DNA of 10,897 nt. Source: Rhodospirillales bacterium. GTDB taxonomy: Bacteria > Pseudomonadota > Alphaproteobacteria > Rhodospirillales > Casp-alpha2. The stretch is from NCBI GenBank assembly GCA_018664265.1, contig JABJOR010000174.1:1-10897 (forward strand), written 5' to 3'. Numbering within the stretch: the stretch's first letter is position 1; each line of letters starts with the position of its first letter. Position numbers and translations under genes: made by a program. Shown here in pieces: positions 1-6,954 of the stretch. The notes beneath the pieces are model-generated. The model was not told the origin of the DNA, made no database searches, and saw nothing but the letters and a program-made list of their open reading frames with translations.

Positions 1-109
1 ATGAGTGATTTTTTAAGAGGCAGTGGAGGAATGGTATTATTACTTGGTAGTATTGGTGGTTTTTTTATTTTTAGATATTTAACGACAAAAAATGCAACTA
101 TCCAATACC
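1..109. other. AT-rich segment of different origin abutting truncated trmJ
   Basis: This stretch is clearly AT-richer than the neighbouring genes and does not continue the trmJ reading frame that ends against it. On the plus strand it reads as an open frame starting with ATG at base 1 (begins MSDFLRGSGG), with a hydrophobic stretch at about residues 11-26 that looks like one membrane helix. After about residue 36 that frame runs into antisense trmJ and stops at 243, so the protein-like part is only the first 36 or so residues. I do not recognise the sequence and see no transposase or inverted repeat. It may be the edge of an inserted element or a chimeric assembly join. Confidence 0.4.
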
Positions 110-394
110 AGTGGCATAAACAAGTTTTAAATCAGCCACAGCTTGTTCTGTGGTATCGAACACTTGCGCATTGTCCAACACCAGATCCGCGCCGGATGCA
201 CTGGCTCGGGCTTTCTCGTTGGGCCAGCCATCTCGGGGGCTAACCAACCTGAGGTCGCTCAGGCCATTGTTCAGCATTGCCCGGCAACACATTCCGATGT
301 TCTCGCCCAGTTGCGGGCGGACCAGTATTATTACCGGGTTGTTATTTGTGATATCGCCAGTGCTGCCTGCCAGCTTGGAATTGGTGCCTGCCAT
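98..394 (-). CDS. trmJ: TrmJ-like tRNA 2'-O-methyltransferase, N-terminal fragment (interrupted)
   Basis: This is the N-terminal third of a SpoU/TrmH-superfamily RNA methyltransferase of the TrmJ type. TrmJ methylates the 2'-OH of nucleotide 32 in the tRNA anticodon loop, using S-adenosylmethionine. The family signature is clear: PVIILVRPQLGENIGMCCRA at residues 20-39, then NNGLSDLRLVSPRDGWPN (42-59), and a block leading to LVYAT at 91-95. Family members normally continue with a TARPRD-type sequence and total about 240-270 residues. Here the frame instead reads GIG and stops after residue 98. The SAM-binding knot, encoded in the C-terminal half of the SPOUT domain, is missing, so this fragment should be inactive. 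It starts 43 nt downstream of the cimA stop, consistent with a cimA-trmJ operon. No strong Shine-Dalgarno precedes the chosen ATG. The break could be a real disruption or a contig-edge artefact. Confidence 0.75.
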   Translation of the reverse strand: MAGTNSKLAGSTGDITNNNPVIILVRPQLGENIGMCCRAMLNNGLSDLRLVSPRDGWPNEKARASASGADLVLDNAQVFDTTEQAVADLKLVYATGIG

Positions 395-437
395 GGGGAA
401 TTGTTACCGTTTTTGGTTTTCGTAATTTTAATTAAAT

Positions 438-2042
438 TTATAAAACTGTCTTCTCACGAAACAGTTTGAATGTCAGGCTGTCGCGTAAAGCGTTATAGGA
501 CGCATCAATGATATTTGGAGAAACGCCAATGGTGCTCCAATTGGTATCTATCGCATCATCCATTTTATCCGACGTTTCAATCATCACCCGTGTTATTGCG
601 CGTGTGCCATCGCCCGGGGTTAGAATCCGAACTTTGTAATCCGTCAAAGAGAGGGTCTTCAAGGTTGGATAACGAGGGATCAGAACTTTGCGCAAGGCCG
701 CATCCAGGGCGTTGACCGGCCCATTGCCTTCTGCCACAGCCATATGCAATTCGCTATCGACTAGCAACTTTACGGTTGCTTCTGACATGGTGACTAGCTC
801 ACCCTTGGCATTCCAGCGGCGCTCGTCGATAACTCGGAAGCTATTGCAATGGAAATAGTCCGGAATATCCCCAAGTTCGCGCCGGGCAAGAAGCTCGAAG
901 CTGGCTTCTGCACCGTCGTAGGCATAGCCATCGAATTCCCGTTCCTTAACCAGATCAACCAACCGATTGACCTTTGGGTCTTTCGGGTCGACCTCGATAC
1001 CGATTTCACGGAACCGGGCCAGAATATTGGATTTTCCGGCTTGATCAGAAACCACAATATGGCGCTGGTTGCCGACTTGCTCAGGATCAATATGCTCGTA
1101 TGTGCGCGGGTCTTTTTCAACGGCTGAGACATGCAGGCCACCTTTGTGGGCAAAAGCGGATGAGCCCACATAGGCCGCCCCCCTGTCCGGAGAGCGATTC
1201 AAGCGTTCATCGACAATGCGCGAAGCATGCGCCAGCCTTTTCAGGCCAGTTGCCGAAACGCCTGTGTCGTAACCCATCTTCAAGGCTAGCGTTGGAATAA
1301 TTGAGACCAGGTTAGCATTGCCACAGCGTTCACCCAGGCCATTCATGGCGCCTTGGATTTGGCGGGCTCCGGCGCGCACGGCGGCGAGTGAGTTGGCCAC
1401 GGCATTATCGGTGTCATCATGACAGTGAATGCCAATGTGGCTGCCCGGAATGTGCTGGCAGATTTGACTGACGATGTTTTCAATTTCATGGGGCAGGGTG
1501 CCACCGTTAGTGTCACACAATACAATCCATCTTGCGCCGGCGTCATAGGCTGCCTTGATACAGGCCATGGCAAATTCCGGGTTGGCCTTGTAGCCATCAA
1601 AGAAGTGTTCAGCATCAAAAAGGGCTTCTTTTTCCCGTGCGCAGATTAGTTTGATACTGTCAGCGATCATGGCAATGTTTTCATCGCGTTCAATGCCGAG
1701 AGCCACATCCACATGGAAATCCCAGGTCTTGCCAACCATGCAAATCATATCTGTCTTAACGTTCAGCAAGGCATTCAGACCGGGGTCATTTTCAGCGCTG
1801 CGGCCGGGTCTGCGGGTCATGCCAAAGGCCGTAAATTTCGAAGAATTCAGCTTCGGCAATTCCGCAAAAAATGAATCGTCTGTCGGATTGGCACCAGGCC
1901 ATCCACCCTCAATAAAATCTATACCAATAGCATCAAGTTCTCGCGCAATTGCGGCCTTGTCCTGGGTGCTGAAATCAACGCCCTGAGTTTGAGCCCCGTC
2001 ACGCAGGGTTACATCGTATATATAGACGCGATTATTGGTCAT
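438..2042 (-). CDS. cimA: (R)-citramalate synthase CimA
   Basis: CimA condenses pyruvate with acetyl-CoA to (R)-citramalate, the first step of the threonine-independent route to 2-oxobutyrate and isoleucine. The 534-residue length is right for the CimA class related to 2-isopropylmalate synthase. The HMGL-like TIM barrel occupies about residues 5-275, with the substrate/metal motif LRDGAQTQG at 13-21, AEHFFDG at 144-150, metal ligands H206 and H208 in the HCHDDTDNA segment, and GLGERCGNANL at 235-245. A linker containing SSAFAHKGGLHVSA (294-307) leads to the C-terminal LeuA-type allosteric domain (about 400-525), which in this family binds the end-product amino acid. The DAEHFFDG block and the overall length favour CimA over LeuA or homocitrate synthase. 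The ATG at 2042 fits the conserved N-terminus, with only a weak AGG upstream. It probably leads a short operon with trmJ. Feedback inhibition by isoleucine is inferred from the family. Confidence 0.93.
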   Translation of the reverse strand: MTNNRVYIYDVTLRDGAQTQGVDFSTQDKAAIARELDAIGIDFIEGGWPGANPTDDSFFAELPKLNSSKFTAFGMTRRPGRSAENDPGLNALLNVKTDMICMVGKTWDFHVDVALGIERDENIAMIADSIKLICAREKEALFDAEHFFDGYKANPEFAMACIKAAYDAGARWIVLCDTNGGTLPHEIENIVSQICQHIPGSHIGIHCHDDTDNAVANSLAAVRAGARQIQGAMNGLGERCGNANLVSIIPTLALKMGYDTGVSATGLKRLAHASRIVDERLNRSPDRGAAYVGSSAFAHKGGLHVSAVEKDPRTYEHIDPEQVGNQRHIVVSDQAGKSNILARFREIGIEVDPKDPKVNRLVDLVKEREFDGYAYDGAEASFELLARRELGDIPDYFHCNSFRVIDERRWNAKGELVTMSEATVKLLVDSELHMAVAEGNGPVNALDAALRKVLIPRYPTLKTLSLTDYKVRILTPGDGTRAITRVMIETSDKMDDAIDTNWSTIGVSPNIIDASYNALRDSLTFKLFREKTVL

Positions 2043-2208
2043 TGAACCTGAAAGCCTGTTATTTTATGATCCGCGCGAGATTGCCTTATTTCCAGGCAGG
2101 CTTCAAGGTCTTCAAACGGCTGACTATGATAATATGTTGATTTGCGGTCTGGACGAAACGGACAATGTGTTGTTAGTGTGTATTCGTGGGGCTTTTATTA
2201 AGCTATGA
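2035..2208 (+). CDS. Possible short protein or gene remnant (57 aa)
   Basis: The stretch between cimA and the next plus-strand gene is open in one frame from 2026 to the TGA at 2206-2208. The frame reads like a protein, for example LFYDPREIALFPGRLQ followed by DNMLICGLDETDNVLLV, with a mix of acidic and hydrophobic residues and RNY-like codons. The only candidate initiator giving the full frame is TTG at 2035, which overlaps the first bases of divergent cimA. An internal ATG (2134) would leave only 24 residues. No convincing ribosome binding site precedes TTG. The stop is 21 nt before the ATG at 2230, an operon-like spacing. I recognise no family. It may be a real small gene, the tail of a decayed one, or chance. 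Confidence 0.25.
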   Translation: MVIEPESLLFYDPREIALFPGRLQGLQTADYDNMLICGLDETDNVLLVCIRGAFIKL

Positions 2209-2229
2209 CTGTCAGAGAATTAGAAAATA

Positions 2230-2820
2230 ATGTCGAACCAAAATAAAAGAAAAAATATGCCTGTCATTACTCTGGAAGATCCACAGTATCTTGCTTGTAA
2301 AGAACGTGCTAAGGGGACCAACGTCAACGATTTGACGTTGCTTGCAACCGATTATCTCAATCATTTCAACGAAGTCGTCATGTTGTTGGAAATGATACCG
2401 GATATGCCAGAGCTTTTGATAGATGCCCATGAATGGACACCGAAATCCTATAAAGACCACTTCCGGGACTCAACAATTGCTGACAAGGATCTCGCTATCG
2501 AGGTCTATGACTTTTGCCCAACATGCTACAGAGAGCCGTTTGAAGAGGCTGTCACCAAGCTCGATTCTATGGTGATAGAAGCCATTGATAGTATTGAAAA
2601 AGATATTGAAACTGGAAATATGGACCTGGTTCGGGAAAACGTTTCATATTTATCCCGGTCGATGCAGCAGACAATGGATGTGGTCAGTGGCGTTATTAAT
2701 GGTCGCCAGGGTGTGCATCAAAAAGAAGTTGATGCCATGCTCGGCGAAGAAGAGGCCGGCTCTCCAGAAACGAGTGAACACGCCAATGATCAGGCTGCCA
2801 TTGACGCGATGTTCGATTAA
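2230..2820 (+). CDS. Acidic helical protein of unknown function with C-terminal FliM/CheZ-like peptides
   Basis: I do not recognise this 196-residue protein as a named family. It is acidic, apparently soluble and largely helical, with no signal peptide or membrane segment. The middle holds FCPTCY (95-100), a single CxxC-like pair (C96, C99), and a helical stretch at about 105-160. Near the C-terminus are two similar peptides: HQKEVDAML (163-171) and DQAAIDAMFD (187-196, the very end), separated by an acidic linker. Such Q-x-x-[IV]-D-x-[LM]-[LF] peptides resemble the CheY-binding N-terminus of FliM (SQxEIDALL) and the C-terminal CheY-binding helix of CheZ (SQDQVDDLL). The CheZ catalytic DxTGQ-type motif is absent. 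The start used is ATG 2230, preceded by a weak AGAGA; ATG 2257 (Met10) is an alternative. It converges with the c-di-GMP signalling gene, 19 nt apart, so a signalling role is a guess from motif and context. Confidence 0.8.
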   Translation: MSNQNKRKNMPVITLEDPQYLACKERAKGTNVNDLTLLATDYLNHFNEVVMLLEMIPDMPELLIDAHEWTPKSYKDHFRDSTIADKDLAIEVYDFCPTCYREPFEEAVTKLDSMVIEAIDSIEKDIETGNMDLVRENVSYLSRSMQQTMDVVSGVINGRQGVHQKEVDAMLGEEEAGSPETSEHANDQAAIDAMFD

Positions 2821-2839
2821 TTTTTAAAACGGGGTTTGT

Positions 2840-5587
2840 TTAGTTAAGGCTTTTGATGGCCAGGGCTTCAAAGTCTTCTGGTGTTAAAGGTTTGCCAAAG
2901 AAGTATCCCTGACCCATTTCACAGCCCAGTGCATTAAGGAAGGTTTCCTGGCTTTCCGTTTCAATTCCTTCTGCGATAAGGGACATCCCCAGCTGTTTTG
3001 CCATGGTGATAATGGCACGAACTAAACCGGCTGCATCCTTGTCATCGGGCAGGTTCATAACAAAAGAGCGATCAACCTTCAAATTATCCAGCGGGAAACG
3101 GGCAAGGTAGCTAAGCGATGAATAGCCAGTTCCGAAATCGTCCATGGATACGGTTATGCCATGACTTTTAATGGATTTCAGGGTCTCGATTGTGTGCTCC
3201 GGATTTTCAATCAACATACTTTCTGTCAGTTCGACATCCAGTTGTGATGGTGGATAGCCTGTCTCGTTCAGTGTCTTGAGAATTCGTTTTTCGAGATCAC
3301 CTTGCTGGAACTGGACCGCAGACAGATTTACGGCAACCTTGATATCAGGAAGACTGGTTTCGACCCATTGACTAGCTTGTCTGCAGGCTTCATCCAGAAC
3401 CCATTGACCAATATCAATGATAATACCGGAGCGTTCTGCAATCTCGATAAATTCATCAGGAAAGACACTGCCCAATTCATTGCATTCCCAACGGACAAGA
3501 GCCTCGCAGCCAATAATTTTGCGCGACTTCAAATCGACTTTAGGCTGATAGAGCAAATGAAGTTCATCACGTTCAATGGCGCGGCGCAGGTTGCGTTCAA
3601 TATCCAGACGCCGTTCAGCCTGTTTGCTTAAATGGTCTGCAAAGAACACAAATCCACCGGAGTCGGTCGATTTTGCGTTGTATATGGCAGCGTCCGTATG
3701 CTGCATCAGTTCAACCCTGTCTTTGGCATTATCGGGATAAAGGCAGATACCGATTGTACAGGAGGTGAAGATTTCTTTTTCTTCAACAGCCAGCGGGCGC
3801 GTTATCTCATTACAGATAAACCCGGCCATGGTTTCAAGGGTGTAGATATCAGGATTGTTTTCAATAAGAACATAGAAATCATCACTGCCCATATGGCAGA
3901 CCATGGTAGCGTCTTTAAGGATTTCTTTTAATCTTGCGCCTACAGCAACAAGCAGCTTGTCACCGAACACATGACCCAGCGCTTCATTGATGTTTTTGAA
4001 GTTGTTGAGATCAATGTTCATGATGGCGAAGCTCTCGCCAGAATGATCTGCACGCGTTATGGCATTGTTGATACATTGTTCAAACATGTATCGATTGGGC
4101 ATGCCTGTCAGCGGATCACGTGTCGCCAGGTCTATAAGCTTTTGTTCTTGCAGCTTACGATCAGAAATATCACGAAATGAGCCAATAAGAAGTTTGCGCG
4201 TGCCTAGGCTGAGTTCGTTCAATGTTATTTCAAGTGGGAAAGGTTCTGACTTATCTTTCCGATACCCATTGAGTTCATACAGGGTATTCATGGACAGAGG
4301 TTTTCCATCATCACCGACGACTTGCGCCATTGATGCTTCAGTCTCACTGCTGGAAGTATGTCCGAGCAGGGCATTAAACTTGCTGCCAATTAAACTACCC
4401 GGTTTGTGCTCGAAAATATCTTCTCCAGAAGTGTTTATGGTTTCGATGTTGCCAGAGCTGTCGATGATAACGATACCATCGGCCACGGTGTCCATGGTTT
4501 TACGGATCTGTTCTTCACGATCGATAGTCTTGCGAAGCGCCCGCTGGCGTTCCGTCATATCCCGCGCCGTCAGAATGACGCCATTATCGGTATCATCATC
4601 GCTGGTTTTATAGGGCAGAACATTAAGTTCAGCATCAATATCGCGACCATCATTCTTGATTAGCTTGAGCGGAAGCATTTGACGTTCATTAATCATCTCC
4701 GCCATGTTGTTGTCGGCGATGGGCTTATAGTCTTCATGAATAAAATCGATGAAGGCCCGACCTTCTAATTCCTTGGAATCCCACATTCCCAACATGGCAA
4801 CACCGGCGGCGTTGATCTTTGTAATTTTCCCATCACGACAAATGCAGATCATATCAGGCGCCAATTCGATGATATGCTCATAATCTTCATGATCGTTAAG
4901 GCCCGTCAGGCGTTCACGGGATGTCTGTTCATCAAACTGATCAAGCAGCCCACGCCCCGAACGGCCGATCATCGTTGCATATTCGCGGTATTGAAGGGTT
5001 CCAACCGGACCAAGCATTTCTTCTTCGATCATCTGGGCAAAGCCGATGATTGTATTCAGTGGTGTGCGGATGTCATGGCTGATCTGTGCCAGAAGTTCCT
5101 TGGTTGCTTCACGGGCATCTTCCCGATGCTGTTCGGCGGCCCCATCAACAGCGAGCCTAAGTTCTTCGGAAGAGCCGGGTCGCAGGATCAAAATAATGCT
5201 TTTGTGTGAAGACAAGCTTTCGTGTGGCACTGCCAGAATATTGTATGGAGTTGACCCATGTTTTGTCTCAAAAGAGAACTCGCCGGATTTTGGACTATTT
5301 TTCTTCAGGACAATGGATAGTGTTTGTAAAAGTTCGTTCTTGCCATCTTCAATGATCAGAGAAGATAAGTTAATCGTATCCGCATGCTGTGGATCTATGG
5401 AAAATGCTTCATGGGCAGCAGTGTTCAAGGCGGTGGCAACCAGATCGCTGGAGACCTCTTCATCAATCAAGGCAGCATGTATAAACATGACTGGATACGG
5501 TAAACTGTGTAATGCCGTATTCGTTAAATCATCTGTTATCACATCATTTGCGCCAGATTGTTTGTTTTGATTATTAGCCAACGCCAT
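2840..5587 (-). CDS. PAS-HisKA-PAS-PAS-GGDEF-EAL protein, probable c-di-GMP phosphodiesterase
   Basis: This 915-residue cytoplasmic sensor likely hydrolyses cyclic di-GMP. Domains in order: a PAS-like N-terminal region (about 26-137); a HisKA-type dimerisation/phosphoacceptor helix pair (160-218) with the H-box SHDIRTPLN, H171; PAS (235-350, ending in ARDMTERQ); PAS (360-480, ending in FRDISDRK); GGDEF (484-650); and EAL (660-905). No HATPase domain follows HisKA, so it cannot autophosphorylate as an ordinary kinase. The GGDEF signature is GSDDF (567-571), and the inhibitory RxxD site is replaced by KDAT (558-561), suggesting no cyclase activity and perhaps a GTP-sensing role. The EAL domain looks intact: EAL 695-697, N754, ELTE 786-789, DDFGTGYSSL 816-825, K837, E873 and Q893. 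No transmembrane segments are seen. The start ATG is preceded by GGAAAG. It is transcribed alone from the AT-rich gap at its 5' side, where a sigma70-like promoter is visible. Confidence 0.92.
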   Translation of the reverse strand: MALANNQNKQSGANDVITDDLTNTALHSLPYPVMFIHAALIDEEVSSDLVATALNTAAHEAFSIDPQHADTINLSSLIIEDGKNELLQTLSIVLKKNSPKSGEFSFETKHGSTPYNILAVPHESLSSHKSIILILRPGSSEELRLAVDGAAEQHREDAREATKELLAQISHDIRTPLNTIIGFAQMIEEEMLGPVGTLQYREYATMIGRSGRGLLDQFDEQTSRERLTGLNDHEDYEHIIELAPDMICICRDGKITKINAAGVAMLGMWDSKELEGRAFIDFIHEDYKPIADNNMAEMINERQMLPLKLIKNDGRDIDAELNVLPYKTSDDDTDNGVILTARDMTERQRALRKTIDREEQIRKTMDTVADGIVIIDSSGNIETINTSGEDIFEHKPGSLIGSKFNALLGHTSSSETEASMAQVVGDDGKPLSMNTLYELNGYRKDKSEPFPLEITLNELSLGTRKLLIGSFRDISDRKLQEQKLIDLATRDPLTGMPNRYMFEQCINNAITRADHSGESFAIMNIDLNNFKNINEALGHVFGDKLLVAVGARLKEILKDATMVCHMGSDDFYVLIENNPDIYTLETMAGFICNEITRPLAVEEKEIFTSCTIGICLYPDNAKDRVELMQHTDAAIYNAKSTDSGGFVFFADHLSKQAERRLDIERNLRRAIERDELHLLYQPKVDLKSRKIIGCEALVRWECNELGSVFPDEFIEIAERSGIIIDIGQWVLDEACRQASQWVETSLPDIKVAVNLSAVQFQQGDLEKRILKTLNETGYPPSQLDVELTESMLIENPEHTIETLKSIKSHGITVSMDDFGTGYSSLSYLARFPLDNLKVDRSFVMNLPDDKDAAGLVRAIITMAKQLGMSLIAEGIETESQETFLNALGCEMGQGYFFGKPLTPEDFEALAIKSLN

Positions 5588-5911
5588 AAAATTGCTTTCC
5601 GCCTTCCATATTCTTAAGTTTCCACTGTAATGATCAGTTTCGCAAGAAAACTTTCAATAAAATTTCTGTTTTTCAAGAATGTTCACGCTGTGGAAGCTAT
5701 ATTTGTAACAAAATTTACATGAATTAGAGTGTTGTTTCTAAATTGTATCAATATCATTAAAATAGTGTTGTCTTTTGTTTGAAATGTATAACTACTGTAA
5801 AATTAATTTTTATACCTTGCCCAGAATCATCTTTTCTACAATTTTTAGTAGATTATTTTAATACTGACGTGTTTTGAGTTTGGGTAATTATGGTTTTAGC
5901 CTTTAAAATAT
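5588..5911. other. AT-rich intergenic region, leader of the EAL gene
   Basis: This is a 324-bp gap without a credible coding frame, markedly AT-rich. It lies between the stop of the Ldh2-family gene and the start of the PAS/GGDEF/EAL gene, both on the minus strand. It holds one good promoter candidate (5723-5751, minus). Between that promoter and the start codon is a leader of about 129 nt with two inverted repeats: a hairpin AGTTTC-GCAAG-AAAACT at 5636-5652 (plus-strand reading), enclosed by distant TTCCAC (5620-5625) and GTGGAA (5690-5695). These could fold as a nested structure, but the stems are short. I see no match to the c-di-GMP-I riboswitch core, no strong intrinsic terminator for the upstream gene, and no tRNA or repeat array. 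Confidence 0.6.
5723..5751 (-). promoter_or_regulatory. Sigma70-like promoter for the PAS/GGDEF/EAL gene
   Basis: On the minus strand TTGATA (5751-5746) and TCTAAT (5728-5723) are separated by exactly 17 nt. Each matches the sigma70 consensus at five of six positions. Transcription would begin near 5716, giving a leader of roughly 129 nt before the ATG at 5587. The background is AT-rich, so chance matches are more likely than usual, and alphaproteobacterial promoters often have poor -10 boxes. The pairing of both boxes at optimal spacing is the support. Confidence 0.4.
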
Positions 5912-6934
5912 TTAGTTAGTTAATCTTTGAACTTTTTTAAACAACACAGTATCAATCAAAATGCCGTTGCTCTTTGATGTGATTCGCGTGTTCAAAGAAC
6001 GGGAACCGGGAAGGCGTGCTCCATCCTGATTTGTAATATTCTGGCATAGTTTGCCTGTCTGGGTGGCGTAATCAGGGCTGGATACGAATGCTTTCGGGTC
6101 CATTGCGATAAAAGACTGTCCAACATTTGGGTAACCGCCATCAGGGCCAACAAACCGGGAAGCTTCAGTGCTGAGTGCAGCGCCGCTCATCAATGCAGTA
6201 AAGGTTTCAACCATCAGGCCAATACCGAACCCTTTGTAGCCACCAAACGGGGCAATGGCACCGTCCAGCGCTTTTTTGGCGTTTGTGGTTGGCTCACCAT
6301 CACTATCTATAGCCCAGCCTAGCGGAATTTCTTCTCCCTTTTCGGCAGCAGCCATGATCCATGTCTTGGCAACGGCGCTTGTACTTTGATCGAATTGAAA
6401 AGCAACATCGCCATTCCCATCGGGCACGGACATGGCGATTGGATTGGTTCCTAAAACCGGGCGTATTCCACCAGGGGGCGCGATACTGGCCGGTGAGTTT
6501 GCAAAGCCCATGGCGATCAAGCCATTACGCGATAGTTCTTCCGTATAGAGTCCGAGCGCGGCACAATTATAGGAATGATTAATGGCAAGCGTTGCACAGC
6601 CTGTCTTGTTCGTGGCCTCGATCAAGGCGGGTAGCCCCGCTTCGATTGCAGGATGGGCAAATCCATTATCAGCATCGACTTTAACCACGGATGCCAGCGG
6701 TGTGCTGATGGTAATGTTTGCGGCCTTGTTGATCCTGCCACAGTGCAGATGTTCACAGTATATCGGAACATAAAACAGACCACAGATGGAATTGCCATCG
6801 GCTTCTGCTCTTGCCACGGCAAAAGCCATGATACGGGCGCTATCTTCACTTGCCCCGTGATTGAGAAGTGCTGATCGGGTTAGCTTTTCAATCTCGTCGA
6901 TTGATACAGAGATTTTATTCTCGGTCGTATCCAT
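5912..6934 (-). CDS. Ldh2-family (malate/L-lactate/sulfolactate dehydrogenase-like) NAD(P)-dependent oxidoreductase
   Basis: This 340-residue protein belongs to the Ldh_2 family, whose members interconvert 2-hydroxy acids and 2-oxo acids, or reduce cyclic imino acids, using NAD(P)H. Family blocks are plain: DNGFAHPAIEAGLPALI (89-105), NSPASIAPPGGIRPVLGTNP (146-165), FDQSTSAVAK (181-190) and APFGGYKGFGIGLMVE (228-243). Length and full-span similarity suggest an intact gene. The usual catalytic motifs differ: the SHG-type segment reads DGNSICGLFYVP (46-57), with Cys where His is expected, and the SHHF-type segment reads HSYNCAALG (120-128). I have a vague memory of related alphaproteobacterial members with NSYN here, so this may mark a subfamily rather than inactivation. 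Malate, sulfolactate or another acid cannot be chosen from sequence. The ATG is preceded by AAGGA with 9-nt spacing, and the MFS gene ends 20 nt upstream, indicating co-transcription and possibly a transported substrate. Confidence 0.87.
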   Translation of the reverse strand: MDTTENKISVSIDEIEKLTRSALLNHGASEDSARIMAFAVARAEADGNSICGLFYVPIYCEHLHCGRINKAANITISTPLASVVKVDADNGFAHPAIEAGLPALIEATNKTGCATLAINHSYNCAALGLYTEELSRNGLIAMGFANSPASIAPPGGIRPVLGTNPIAMSVPDGNGDVAFQFDQSTSAVAKTWIMAAAEKGEEIPLGWAIDSDGEPTTNAKKALDGAIAPFGGYKGFGIGLMVETFTALMSGAALSTEASRFVGPDGGYPNVGQSFIAMDPKAFVSSPDYATQTGKLCQNITNQDGARLPGSRSLNTRITSKSNGILIDTVLFKKVQRLTN

Positions 6935-6954
6935 AGGGAAGAGGTCCTTAGATA

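Noticed and set aside
1..109. Insertion sequence end at the trmJ break
   Set aside because: No terminal inverted repeat or transposase sequence is visible, and target-site duplication cannot be tested because only one junction is in the window.
2204..2245. 13-codon ATG frame overlapping the stop at 2206-2208 (possible leader peptide)
   Set aside because: It has no ribosome binding site, no run of a regulatory amino acid and no attenuator hairpin.
2230..2820. Calling the 196-aa protein a CheZ phosphatase
   Set aside because: Only the C-terminal peptide resembles CheZ. The helical segment near residues 138-160 lacks the conserved D-x-T-G-Q catalytic signature.
2815..2845. Possible shared terminator between the convergent genes (AAAC-GGG-GTTT)
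   Set aside because: The stem is only 4 bp, and no proper GC-rich hairpin plus U-tract is present on either strand.
4059..5570. Plus-strand open frames opposite the PAS/GGDEF/EAL gene (4059-4613, 5046-5570)
   Set aside because: The minus strand encodes clear PAS, GGDEF and EAL motifs across the same bases; the antisense translations have no domain signal.
5588..5716. c-di-GMP riboswitch in the leader of the EAL gene
   Set aside because: I looked for the conserved GEMM core and its tetraloop/receptor features and saw none; only short AT-rich stems are present.
5835..5852. TCTAC/GTAGA hairpin downstream of the Ldh2-family gene
   Set aside because: A 5-bp AT-rich stem with an 8-nt loop and no U-tract in the minus-strand direction is too weak to call a terminator.
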